A program made the position numbers and the translations under genes. A DNA stretch of 11,805 bases from Bacillota bacterium (GTDB lineage Bacteria; Bacillota; Clostridia; Oscillospirales; Ruminococcaceae): positions 1-11,805 of the forward strand of contig JAEWYJ010000092.1 in the NCBI GenBank assembly GCA_023395695.1, written 5' to 3'. The notes under the pieces were generated by a model. The model worked only from the letters and a program-made list of their open reading frames with translations. It was not told where the DNA came from and ran no database searches. Positions 1-6,373 of the stretch are shown in pieces. Position 1 is the first letter of the stretch. Each line of letters opens with the position of its first letter.

Positions 1-174
1 GCAGTGCAGGTCAATAAGCCCGGGCAGCAGATAGGCCCCTCTGGCGTCGATCACCTCATCCCCATTGGTCAATCCCCGCCCTATTTTGGCAATGACGCCG
101 TTTTCAACCAAAAGGTCGGCGCTCTGCCGGCCGTCGGCATTGACAAGGACAGCGTTCTTAATCAGCATGCTCAT
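1..174 (-). CDS. pyrC: Dihydroorotase, N-terminal fragment (cut by window edge)
   Basis: Dihydroorotase closes carbamoyl-aspartate to dihydroorotate, the third step of de novo UMP synthesis, in the cytosol. Only the first 58 codons are in the window. They begin [17 protein letters not shown] and end PGLIDLHC, the N-terminal beta-sandwich of amidohydrolases running into the first metal-binding histidine of the HxH motif; the second histidine would be just outside. The ATG at 174 overlaps the pyrB stop as ATGA, and GGAGG lies 8 nt upstream inside the end of pyrB, so translation is coupled to pyrB. A second ATG at 168 is possible but badly placed for this ribosome site. The N-terminus alone could also suit another cyclic amidohydrolase such as a hydantoinase, but its position after pyrB makes dihydroorotase by far the best call. 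Confidence 0.9.
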   Translation of the reverse strand, partial: MSMLIKNAVLVNADGRQSADLLVENGVIAKIGRGLTNGDEVIDARGAYLLPGLIDLHC

Positions 175-1100
175 CGGCCTTCCCTCCTTGTCATCATATA
201 ACGCAGCGCCATGCGCACCGCTACGCCGTTTGTAACCTGCTCGTTGATAAACGACTGGTCGGAATCGGCCACATAGCTTGAAATTTCAACGCCGCGGTTC
301 ATCGGCCCCGGGTGCATGACCAGCGCGTCGGGGCGCGCAAGCTGCATCATCTTGGGGTCTATGCCAAAATAGCGCGAATATTCACGCACCGAGGGGAACA
401 GCCCTTTCTTCTGGCGCTCAAGCTGGATGCGCAATGCCATAACGACGTCGGCGTCCCGCACGGCGTCCTCGATGTGGTGGCAATACGCAACGCCGGGCAG
501 CTCGCAGCCGGGCGCGGGCAGCAGCGTCGGCGGGCCGGCCAGCACGACCTTCGCTCCCATTTTAGTCATACCGTAGACGTTGGAGCGCGCGACCCGCGAA
601 TGCACGACATCGCCCACCACCGCGACTTTTAATCCCTCAAACCCGCCCTTTTTCTCGCGGATGGTCAGCATATCCAAAAGCGCCTGCGTCGGATGCTCAT
701 TGGTGCCGTCGCCCGCATTGATAACGGACGATTTGACGTGCTTGGCCATGATGAGCGGCGCGCCGCTCATCGGATGGCGCATAATGATAACGTCGGTGCC
801 CATCATATCGATGGTCTTGGCCGTGTCGATGAGCGTCTCACCCTTTTTAACGCTGGAGGTAGAGGCTGAAATATTCGCGGCTACCGCCGACATATACTTG
901 CTTGCCAGCTCAAAGGAAAGACGGGTTCTTGTGGAGTTCTCGTAAAAAAGCGTTACAATCGACTTGCCCTGCAAATGTGAGGTCTTTTTGGTCGGGCCGG
1001 TGACCACCTGCTTCATGGCTTCGGCCGTGTTTAAAATTTCGACAATCTCCTCGCGGCTGATATCCCGCAGCCCAAGCAGATCTTTTGTTTTTAATGCCAT
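171..1100 (-). CDS. pyrB: Aspartate carbamoyltransferase catalytic subunit
   Basis: Joins carbamoyl phosphate and aspartate to carbamoyl-aspartate, the committed step of pyrimidine synthesis; a cytosolic trimer. The 309 residues match the family length (about 310). Visible motifs are the carbamoyl-phosphate site STRTR (56-60) within [13 protein letters not shown], the lysine-containing loop SVKKGE (83-88), MRHP (107-110), [12 protein letters not shown] (from 136), and [11 protein letters not shown] (from 273), which contributes to aspartate binding. It starts 18 nt after pyrR with a modest site (GAGGGTG), so it is cotranscribed with pyrR, and its TGA overlaps the pyrC ATG. No pyrI regulatory subunit is present, so control is probably through PyrR attenuation and not through a PyrI-type allosteric holoenzyme. 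Confidence 0.97.
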   Translation of the reverse strand: MALKTKDLLGLRDISREEIVEILNTAEAMKQVVTGPTKKTSHLQGKSIVTLFYENSTRTRLSFELASKYMSAVAANISASTSSVKKGETLIDTAKTIDMMGTDVIIMRHPMSGAPLIMAKHVKSSVINAGDGTNEHPTQALLDMLTIREKKGGFEGLKVAVVGDVVHSRVARSNVYGMTKMGAKVVLAGPPTLLPAPGCELPGVAYCHHIEDAVRDADVVMALRIQLERQKKGLFPSVREYSRYFGIDPKMMQLARPDALVMHPGPMNRGVEISSYVADSDQSFINEQVTNGVAVRMALRYMMTRREGR

Positions 1101-1118
1101 CTTTTCACCCTCTTTTGT

Positions 1119-1655
1119 TTAGTCCAGCGCTTCAATATATACGGCGCTTTCCCCGTCAAATTCGGGGACACAAACATGCACGACCTCATCATTGGCGGTC
1201 GGCAAATTCTTTCCAACAAAGTCCGCCCTGATGGGCAGCTCCCGGTGGCCTCTGTCCACCATGACCATCAGTTGAATGCATTTGGCACGCCCACTTTCCA
1301 TGACAGCCTCTATAGCCGCACGGGCGGTACGCCCGGTGTAGAGCACATCGTCTACAAGTACAACCCGCTTGCCCGACACCATAAAGGGAATGTCGGTGCC
1401 GTTAATAACCGGGTGCTCGGCTAAAAGCGACAGGTCGTCCCGGTAGAAGGTAATGTCAAGCATCCCCACCGGCAGCTTGACCCCGTAATACTGCTCAACA
1501 AGCGCCGAAACTTTTTTAGCCAGCGGCACGCCGCGCCGCTGAATGCCGATAAGCACCACGTCGTCGGTACCCTTGTTGCGTTCAATAAGCTCGTGCGAAA
1601 GCCGCACGCAGGCACGGTTGATATCCGCTTCGTCCATAATATCCTTGCGCTTCAT
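1119..1655 (-). CDS. pyrR: PyrR, RNA-binding pyrimidine attenuation regulator / uracil phosphoribosyltransferase
   Basis: PyrR binds a conserved hairpin in pyr leader RNAs when UMP or UTP is high and causes premature termination; it usually also keeps uracil phosphoribosyltransferase activity. From the ATG at 1655 the protein is 178 residues, close to the 181 of Bacillus subtilis PyrR. It has the PRPP-binding loop VDDVLYTGRT (101-110), the YRDDLS segment (81-86) and the family signature DRGHRELPIRADFVGKN (134-150). This start is chosen because it follows AGAGGAGGAG with 8 nt spacing and begins like known PyrR proteins. The same frame stays open for 50 more codons through the attenuator, but that part is leader RNA. 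First gene of pyrR-pyrB-pyrC and autoregulated through the leader described separately. Confidence 0.97.
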   Translation of the reverse strand: MKRKDIMDEADINRACVRLSHELIERNKGTDDVVLIGIQRRGVPLAKKVSALVEQYYGVKLPVGMLDITFYRDDLSLLAEHPVINGTDIPFMVSGKRVVLVDDVLYTGRTARAAIEAVMESGRAKCIQLMVMVDRGHRELPIRADFVGKNLPTANDEVVHVCVPEFDGESAVYIEALD

Positions 1656-1686
1656 ACAAATCTCCTCCTCTGTTAATCCCATGTGC

Positions 1687-1719
1687 GCCGCCTGCCGGCG
1701 CAGCCCGGCCTGCAGCGGC
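1687..1719 (-). promoter_or_regulatory. GC-rich hairpin between attenuator and pyrR ribosome site
   Basis: On the pyrR mRNA strand GCCGC (1719-1715) pairs with GCGGC (1691-1687), and GCCGG (1709-1705) pairs with CCGGC (1698-1694), around a 6-nt loop and an internal loop. There is no T-run after it, so it is not an intrinsic terminator. It starts 3 nt after the T-rich tail of the attenuator terminator and ends about 20 nt before the GGAGG of pyrR. It may stabilise the read-through mRNA or tune pyrR initiation; a function is inference. Confidence 0.45.
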
Positions 1720-1722
1720 TTT

Positions 1723-1769
1723 AAAACAAAAACAAGCGTCCTGCCCACATATAATGCGGCAAGGCGCTT
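1723..1769 (-). terminator. pyr attenuator: intrinsic terminator in the leader
   Basis: On the mRNA strand AAGCGCC (1769-1763) and, after a bulged T, GCC pair with the 3' arm made of GGC, AGG and CGCTT (ending at 1734); the loop is about 12 nt. The arm runs straight into TTGTTTTTGTTTT (1735-1723). Arms, bulge and T tract fit a Rho-independent terminator placed before pyrR, the expected OFF state of PyrR attenuation. Its 5' arm is the segment the antiterminator would sequester. Confidence 0.8.
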
Positions 1770-1810
1770 TTCAATATCGATATAAATATTGGTCATTAAA
1801 AGCAAGCCTT
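1761..1810 (-). promoter_or_regulatory. pyr antiterminator
   Basis: AAGGC-UU-GCUUU (1810-1799) is complementary to AAAGCGCCUU (1770-1761): ten base pairs interrupted only by a UU bulge. The intervening loop has its own hairpin, CAATAT (1791-1786) with ATATTG (1777-1772). The 5' strand is the 3' half of the PyrR-binding hairpin, and the 3' strand is the 5' arm of the terminator. Forming this helix therefore excludes both, which is how B. subtilis-type pyr leaders stay ON without PyrR-UMP. The pairing is seen in the sequence; the regulatory role follows from the known mechanism. Confidence 0.75.
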
Positions 1811-1842
1811 GCCGGCCTCACGGGACCGATTTAAAGGATGCT
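1801..1842 (-). promoter_or_regulatory. PyrR-binding hairpin (anti-antiterminator)
   Basis: On the mRNA strand an upper stem CGGUC/GGCCG closes the hexaloop CCGUGA, matching the PyrR loop rule CNGNGA between GUC and GGC seen in B. subtilis (CAGUC-CAGAGA-GGCUG). Below it is a purine-containing internal bulge (UAAAU opposite GC), then CCUU/AAGG, a small internal loop, and AGCA/UGCU. This is the canonical PyrR recognition architecture. It lies in the leader of pyrR, and binding would block the overlapping antiterminator. Confidence 0.92.
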
Positions 1843-1884
1843 ACGCAGCGAAACTCCCACTGCATAAGGAATTAAATTTTTATT

Positions 1885-1913
1885 AGTATAACACTCTGTG
1901 GCAGGATTGTCTA
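1885..1913 (-). promoter_or_regulatory. Sigma-A promoter of the pyrR-pyrB-pyrC operon
   Basis: -35 TAGACA (1913-1908), exactly 17 bp, then -10 TATACT (1890-1885), with a TG one base before the -10 (extended -10). Each hexamer differs from consensus at one position. Transcription should begin near 1878, giving a leader of about 220 nt before the pyrR ATG that holds the whole attenuator. Confidence 0.85.
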
Positions 1914-2043
1914 TGTTCTCCCACGATTTTTTTAATAATTTTGTTTTTCGCTTATTTGTGACAACCAGTTTTGTATAGTGAAATTATAACCTTGTTTATA
2001 ATTTATAAATTTTAATATTTGCATTCTATCTTTCATATTTCTG

Positions 2044-2072
2044 TTGATTTTTTGTGTCTGAAATGTTAAAGT
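2044..2072 (+). promoter_or_regulatory. Probable promoter of the glutamate/aspartate symporter gene
   Basis: -35 TTGATT (2044-2049), 17 bp, -10 TAAAGT (2067-2072) preceded by TGT (extended -10). It lies about 40 nt before the gene start. The approximately 130 bp between it and the pyr promoter is very AT-rich, with short self-complementary TTATAA/TTTATAAA runs; no gene or clear operator was recognised there. Confidence 0.6.
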
Positions 2073-2113
2073 AATATAGATGCAGCTATTATATGAAAGG
2101 AGATTTGAAAACA

Positions 2114-3340
2114 ATGTCTGCAAAAAAGAAGCTCAATCTATCTGTTCAGATTCTTATCGGGCTCCTGGCCGGCGTCGCAGTCGGCCTGTGCATGCAAGGG
2201 GAGGGTGCGCGTCTCATTGCCAACAGCTGGATCAAGCCTGTGGGCACCCTCTTCCTGAACGCAATTAAAATGCTCATTGTTCCGCTTGTTTTCTCCTCGC
2301 TGATTGTCGGTACCTGCGGCCTGGGCGACGCTAAACGCGTAGGGCGCATCGGCGGCAAAACCATCGCGTATTATCTTGTCACAACCGCTCTGGCGGTAAC
2401 GCTCGGCCTTATTGTGGGCAATATCGGGCGTGTAGGCGGCGGCTTTGTGCTGGCCGAAGGCCTGACCTATCAGGCTCAGGAGGCGCCTAACGTTGTTGAT
2501 ACCCTGCTCAATATTATTCCAGCCAACCCGCTTAAGGCGCTGGTGGACGGCAATATGCTGCAAATTATTGCCTTTGCGTTGTTTTTGGGCGGTTCCATCG
2601 TCATGGTGGGCGACCGTGCCAAGCCTGTCTCCAATTTCTTTGACGGTATGGCGGAGTGCATGTATGCAATGGTTGGCTTCATCATGAAATTCTCACCTAT
2701 TGCCGTTTTTGCACTTATTGTGCCAATTGTCGCTGCAAACGGACCGGCGGTGCTGCTGCCGCTGCTCAGCGTCATCCTTGCGGTTTATATCGGGTGTATT
2801 TTACATATGGCCGTCGTCTATTCCTTTACGGTACGCACGTTTGCCAAAATCAGCCCGCTAACCTTCTTCAAAAAATGCTCCGAAGCAATGCTGTTCGCCT
2901 TTACCACGGCGTCCAGCTCGGCTACGCTGCCGTTTTCGATGATGGCGTCAGAAAGGCTTGGCGTTCCGATGCCCATCCGCAGCTTTGTGCTGCCGCTGGG
3001 TGCGACCATTAACATGGACGGAACCGCCATCTATCAAGGTATCTGCGCGTTGTTTATCGCCAACGTTTACGGCATCCCTCTGAGCATGGGCCAGCAGGTG
3101 ACCATCATCCTGACCGCTACGCTGGCCTCAATTGGCACGGCGGGCGTACCGGGTGCAGGTGTTGTTATGCTCGGTCTGGTGCTGCAATCGGTCGGCCTGC
3201 CCCTTGAAGGCGTGGCGCTGATTGCCGGTATCGACCGCATACTGGATATGGCGCGAACCACTGTCAATATCACGGGCGATATTGCCTGCTCGGTTGTTGT
3301 CGCCGCTTCCGAAAAGGAGCTGACTGCAACGCCCCTCTGA
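2114..3340 (+). CDS. Glutamate/aspartate:cation symporter (DAACS family)
   Basis: A membrane transporter importing acidic amino acids (or C4-dicarboxylates) with Na+ or H+. 408 residues, usual for the family. Hallmarks in order: the serine-rich hairpin tip TASSSATLP (265-273), the cation-site motif NMDGT (300-304), hairpin 2 GTAGVPGAG (341-349), and the last helix with D374, D378, R381, T382, N385 and D389. That last set has the GltPh spacing D390/D394/R397/T398/N401/D405. R381 is the residue that pairs with the substrate side-chain carboxylate, so glutamate or aspartate is likelier than a neutral amino acid. The start at 2114 is chosen because AAAGGAGA lies 10 nt upstream; an ATG at 2093 abuts that ribosome site and is rejected. 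It is divergent from pyrR; importing aspartate beside pyrB is suggestive, but adjacency alone proves nothing. Confidence 0.93.
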   Translation: MSAKKKLNLSVQILIGLLAGVAVGLCMQGEGARLIANSWIKPVGTLFLNAIKMLIVPLVFSSLIVGTCGLGDAKRVGRIGGKTIAYYLVTTALAVTLGLIVGNIGRVGGGFVLAEGLTYQAQEAPNVVDTLLNIIPANPLKALVDGNMLQIIAFALFLGGSIVMVGDRAKPVSNFFDGMAECMYAMVGFIMKFSPIAVFALIVPIVAANGPAVLLPLLSVILAVYIGCILHMAVVYSFTVRTFAKISPLTFFKKCSEAMLFAFTTASSSATLPFSMMASERLGVPMPIRSFVLPLGATINMDGTAIYQGICALFIANVYGIPLSMGQQVTIILTATLASIGTAGVPGAGVVMLGLVLQSVGLPLEGVALIAGIDRILDMARTTVNITGDIACSVVVAASEKELTATPL

Positions 3341-3373
3341 CCCTGTTGAATAAGCAATCTCCTTCTCTTCTGC

Positions 3374-3416
3374 AAAAGCGGGCGAAATGCAATAATGCAT
3401 TCCCCGCTTTTGTTTT
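3374..3416 (+). terminator. Terminator after the symporter gene
   Basis: AAAAGCGGG (3374-3382) pairs with CCCGCTTTT (3403-3411). The inner part AATGCA/TGCATT extends the stem, and TGTTTT follows. It lies 33 nt after the stop codon and fits a Rho-independent terminator; the A-run on the 5' side would let it also act on the opposite strand. Confidence 0.88.
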
Positions 3417-3425
3417 GCAAGAACT

Positions 3426-3454
3426 TTGCAATTGTGCCCGGTTCGCGCTATACT
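3426..3454 (+). promoter_or_regulatory. Promoter of the GIY-YIG gene
   Basis: -35 TTGCAA (3426-3431), 17 bp, -10 TATACT (3449-3454), 27 nt before the start codon. It lies directly after the preceding terminator, so the gene has its own transcription unit. Confidence 0.75.
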
Positions 3455-3480
3455 GACGAGAGTGAGGGGAGCGTTTTTCT

Positions 3481-3750
3481 ATGTGCAGGCCGGCCTTTGC
3501 TTATTTGCTTAAGTGCGCCGACGGCAGTCTTTACGCCGGGTGGACGTTTGACATAACCGCGCGCCTTTTTGCGCATAACAGCGGCGCGGGCGCCAAATAT
3601 ACCCGTGCGCGCAGACCGGTTACGCTGGCTTATCTTGAGCGTTGCGACGATAAGCGCACCGCTATGCAGCGCGAAGCGGCGCTCAAGCGCATGACACGCG
3701 CTCAAAAGCTTGCACTGGTTCATATAAATCGTCCGTTAAACGACGAATAA
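3481..3750 (+). CDS. Small GIY-YIG domain protein (UPF0213/YhbQ-like)
   Basis: 89 residues forming essentially one GIY-YIG domain. The first motif is degenerate (AYLLKC, 7-12), followed by DGSLYAGWT (14-22), in which YAG stands for YIG, then R28, then KYTRARRPV (39-47), which is typical of the UPF0213 group. The conserved catalytic-type glutamate lies in QREAALKRM (64-72). Stand-alone members of this family are presumed structure-specific DNA nucleases, but their cellular role is poorly defined. The start ATG follows GAGGGGAG with 9 nt spacing. The gene stands alone between two terminators, convergent with the DUF523 gene. Confidence 0.88.
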   Translation: MCRPAFAYLLKCADGSLYAGWTFDITARLFAHNSGAGAKYTRARRPVTLAYLERCDDKRTAMQREAALKRMTRAQKLALVHINRPLNDE

Positions 3751-3824
3751 AGCAGAATAGGCCGCCGCTTTACACCCCTGTCATGGCCCCTATTTAAAAC
3801 CTACACACAAACTGAATAAAATTT

Positions 3825-3861
3825 AAGCCGGCGACGCTTTTTACACGTCGCCGGCTTTTTT
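3825..3861. terminator. Bidirectional terminator between convergent genes
   Basis: A perfect 12-bp stem, AAGCCGGCGACG (3825-3836) and CGTCGCCGGCTT (3846-3857), with a 9-nt loop. T-runs lie outside it on the plus strand (3856-3861) and, via AAAATTTAA before the stem, on the minus strand. It sits 75 nt after the GIY-YIG stop and 8 nt after the DUF523 stop, so it probably serves both. Confidence 0.92.
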
Positions 3862-3869
3862 ATTAAAAA

Positions 3870-4298
3870 CTACATTAGCGCTTCGATTTCGCGCTCGGTT
3901 AAAACCGTAATGCCCTCATCTGCTAGCAAGCGGGCCAAAATACCGCTGCCGCCAACCAGTCTGCCGCTAAAGCTGCCATCGTAAATTTGATCCCGCCCGC
4001 AGGAGGGGCTTTTAGTCTTCAGCACCGCGGTGCGGCAACCCAAAAATCGCGCCAGTGCAAGCGTCTCTTGCGCACCCTTTTCATATGCGGCGGTAACGTC
4101 CGCGCCACTTTTGGTCATCACCCTGCCGTTGCGCAGTTCGGCAGGTTCACGCGGGGTGGGCAGGCCGCCGTAAATTTCGGGGCAAACCGGTATCAGGCCA
4201 TGCATGGCTTTGAGCCGCTCCACGCCCGGCTGATAACAATTTGAGCCGTCATACCGGCAGTTTTGTCCCAGCAAACAGGCACTGACCAGAATATTCAC
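3870..4298 (-). CDS. DUF523 protein, TudS-like Fe-S protein
   Basis: 142 residues covering the whole DUF523 domain. Conserved cysteines are C8 in LVSACLLG, C39 in PVCPE and C100 in SPSCG; C14, C21 and C88 are extra. A characterised DUF523 protein, TudS, is a 2-thiouracil desulfurase whose [4Fe-4S] cluster is held by three cysteines, and C8, C39 and C100 are the natural equivalents. E41 and S99 lie in the conserved pockets. Whether this protein removes sulfur from thiouracil-type bases, or does something else as many uncharacterised DUF523 proteins may, cannot be told from sequence. The start codon is GTG, with AAAGGAG 9 nt upstream. It follows the COG2426 gene by 38 nt without a terminator and is probably the last gene of that operon. 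Confidence 0.85.
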   Translation of the reverse strand: MNILVSACLLGQNCRYDGSNCYQPGVERLKAMHGLIPVCPEIYGGLPTPREPAELRNGRVMTKSGADVTAAYEKGAQETLALARFLGCRTAVLKTKSPSCGRDQIYDGSFSGRLVGGSGILARLLADEGITVLTEREIEALM

Positions 4299-4336
4299 CG
4301 TCTTTAACTCCTTTCGGCAAAATCAGGCGAGCCGTA

Positions 4337-4804
4337 TCACAGCCCGATGAGGCTAAACAGCCCGTAAGAGGTCACACCCATAATCAACCCCGCCGCCGCG
4401 ACGCCCGCCGCAATGGGCAAAAAGGCCCTGCGAACCCGCATCTGCAACAGCGTTGCAATCAGGCAGCCTGTCCATGCGCCGGTTCCCGGAGCCGGAATAG
4501 CCACGAACAAAAAAAGCGCGAAAAGCAGTGCGCGGTCAGCGCTCTGTGTTTTTTTAACCTTTTTATCGCCGATGTCCAGTATTTTCTGGAACAGCCGCCC
4601 TACCTTTGGCAACGTCGCGCCCCAATGCAAAATTTTGCCTGCAAATGGTATCAGAAACGGCACCGGCAACAGATTGTCGACAACGCACAAGGCATATACA
4701 AGCCAAAAAGGGTATCCCCACCCAATGCCGATCGGGATAGCCCCGCGCAGCTCGATAATGGGCACCATTGAAAGAAAAAACAAAAATAAAAGCTGTGTGG
4801 GCAT
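4337..4804 (-). CDS. COG2426 small membrane export protein (Sm_multidrug_ex family)
   Basis: 155 residues, very hydrophobic with about four membrane segments. Family marks are IELRGAIPIG (17-26) and PAPGTGAWTG (104-113), two Gly/Pro-rich re-entrant-type motifs. A basic cytosolic loop, DKKVKKTQSADR (80-91), separates the halves. The family is annotated as small multidrug export protein on thin evidence and is structurally reminiscent of DedA/VTT proteins, so the real substrate is open. The start ATG follows AAAGGAG with 7 nt spacing, and that site overlaps the TAA of the upstream flippase gene; the 12-nt gap implies coexpression. Confidence 0.85.
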   Translation of the reverse strand: MPTQLLFLFFLSMVPIIELRGAIPIGIGWGYPFWLVYALCVVDNLLPVPFLIPFAGKILHWGATLPKVGRLFQKILDIGDKKVKKTQSADRALLFALFLFVAIPAPGTGAWTGCLIATLLQMRVRRAFLPIAAGVAAAGLIMGVTSYGLFSLIGL

Positions 4805-4816
4805 GGGTTCTCTCCT

Positions 4817-6232
4817 TTAATGGGTGGTGCGCGGCGCGACAAAGCGCTCGAACAAGGCGACCGCGAGGCGCAGCACCGATTTAATGTTCATCAGAAGCAT
4901 GAGCATAAACATGCCCGCCTGAATTAAAAAGCTATGCGGCGGCTGCCTGAGCAGCAAAGCACCCTGAACCATCATCAGCAGCATGCGCACAGCGGTGGTG
5001 AGGGGGTGCAGCTCCAACTGGACCAGCCGTTGAATATCTACCGCCCGGATAGCAAAGGCCAAAAGGTAGCTTAACAGCGTTGCAAATGCAGCCCCCATAA
5101 CGCCATACTGGGGAATCAGCCAGAAATTCAGCCCGATATTCGCCACGGCGCCGACAAAAATAGCCAGCGGAACGGTGGCGTTTTTTTTGCTGACCATATA
5201 AAAGGAGCCCAGAAAGGTCACCAGCGAAGAAAACACCTCGGCCACTACCAAAAAAGGCACATACCGCCACGATTCAAAGTAAGCCGGGTCGTACATCACC
5301 CTGGTGATGGGCTGGATCAGCATGACGATACCGGAGGCGGCGCAGAACAGCAGCGTGCTGTAATAGTCATAGGTTTGGGAATAAAACCGGGCCGTACGCT
5401 TACCCTGCCCCGATTCATCCACGGCCGAAATCTGCCACGCCTGATAAAAAATAGCTGAAACAATGGTGAGCAGCGACGGGATTTTATGTGCGATGGCCAA
5501 CATACCGGTAGGCGTGTCGCCACAGAACCAGGTGACCATATACCGGTCGGACATTCCGACAATCCACCAGAACATGGTCGTTGGAATAAGCGGCACCGAA
5601 TAGCGCAGCATCTCGCGCCGAAGCGCCGGATTAGGATGTGTAAAATCGACATAGCGCTCCAGCCGTGCAACAATAAAAAGAAAAAATACCGAGATAATAT
5701 TCGAGGCAATAATGGAAACGACGTAGCCGTACAGTCCCCATTTAAAAACAGTCAGGAATAGAATAGTGAAAGCAATGGTCGTAAAGGTAGCTAAAAAGCC
5801 GTCAAAAGCAAATAGCTTAACCAGCCCTATAGAACGGACAAACTGTGCGCAGACCGCCTTGAGCAGACCAAACAGCACATATACATAGATCAGCAGTGTG
5901 TAGGGCGCCAGCATATCAATCAGCAGCATAGCCGGCGCCAGCATGCAAAATACAATAAAGCCCGCCAGCACCGTTTTAAGGCCGATTAAAAAAACGTCCG
6001 CACGCCTGACCGAGCGATCCATCGCAAAGCGGATAATCGCCTCGTTAATCGAGAGCATGACAAACGGCATGAGCAGGTTGCTGGTGGTGGTGATGCGGTC
6101 GGCAATACCAAATTCGGCGGGGGTAAGCATGGCGGTATAGTACCGCAGCATGAAAAACACCAGCAGCTTGGAAGAAAAAGACCCGATTGCAAACACCAGC
6201 GTGTTGCCAACCAGCCTTTCATACCGTCCCAA
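4817..6232 (-). CDS. Oligosaccharide/lipid-linked precursor flippase (Wzx/MATE-like, MOP superfamily)
   Basis: About 471 residues with 12 or more hydrophobic segments. The N-terminal stretch RYERLVGNTLVFAIGSFSSKLL and the following FGIADR...SINEAIIRFA are typical of polysaccharide-biosynthesis flippases; the second half (from about residue 330) resembles the Polysacc_synt_C region. Such proteins move undecaprenyl-linked sugars or related lipids across the membrane. The start is placed at TTG 6232, because AAGGGGG lies just upstream, homologues begin at this point, and the promoter at 6272-6300 excludes the longer frame that opens at 6325. A GTG at 6268 is the alternative. No glycosyltransferase or polymerase genes are adjacent, so the substrate is unknown. 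First gene of the operon with the COG2426 and DUF523 genes. Confidence 0.85.
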   Translation of the reverse strand: MGRYERLVGNTLVFAIGSFSSKLLVFFMLRYYTAMLTPAEFGIADRITTTSNLLMPFVMLSINEAIIRFAMDRSVRRADVFLIGLKTVLAGFIVFCMLAPAMLLIDMLAPYTLLIYVYVLFGLLKAVCAQFVRSIGLVKLFAFDGFLATFTTIAFTILFLTVFKWGLYGYVVSIIASNIISVFFLFIVARLERYVDFTHPNPALRREMLRYSVPLIPTTMFWWIVGMSDRYMVTWFCGDTPTGMLAIAHKIPSLLTIVSAIFYQAWQISAVDESGQGKRTARFYSQTYDYYSTLLFCAASGIVMLIQPITRVMYDPAYFESWRYVPFLVVAEVFSSLVTFLGSFYMVSKKNATVPLAIFVGAVANIGLNFWLIPQYGVMGAAFATLLSYLLAFAIRAVDIQRLVQLELHPLTTAVRMLLMMVQGALLLRQPPHSFLIQAGMFMLMLLMNIKSVLRLAVALFERFVAPRTTH

Positions 6233-6271
6233 AAGCGCCGCCCCCTTTTCGCTCAGATTGATGCACACTAT

Positions 6272-6300
6272 ATTATCCCATTTTATACAATAAAATTCAA
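6272..6300 (-). promoter_or_regulatory. Promoter of the flippase operon
   Basis: -35 TTGAAT (6300-6295), 17 bp, -10 GATAAT (6277-6272). Transcription should start near 6265, giving a short leader of about 33 nt before the TTG start at 6232. The -35 touches the T-rich tail of the preceding terminator, which supports a separate transcription unit. Confidence 0.75.
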
Positions 6301-6302
6301 GC

Positions 6303-6353
6303 AAAACAAAAGGCCGCGGGCACACGGATAGTTGATCCTGCGCACGCAGCCTT
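6303..6353 (-). terminator. Terminator after the lipoprotein gene
   Basis: On the minus strand AAGGCTGCG pairs with CGCGGCCTT (one G-T wobble). The stem continues with GCGCA/TGTGC and GGAT/ATCC around a CAACT loop, with single-base bulges, and TTTTGTTTTG follows. It lies about 20 nt after the TAG of the lipoprotein gene and is a long, strong Rho-independent terminator. Confidence 0.9.
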
Positions 6354-6373
6354 GGTAAAACAGAAGCGGTCTT

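Noticed and set aside
1656..1805. Extending PyrR to a 228-residue protein starting at 1805 or 1796
   Set aside because: The added stretch lies inside the attenuator RNA, lacks a good ribosome site, and PyrR proteins are about 180 residues; the ATG at 1655 has an excellent site.
2138..2563. Minus-strand open frame within the symporter gene
   Set aside because: It is the shadow of a well-supported transporter, has no family features, and has no ribosome site or promoter.
6233..6325. Longer flippase starting at ATG 6325
   Set aside because: That ATG lies within the terminator of the lipoprotein gene and upstream of the flippase promoter, and the extra residues do not resemble the family.
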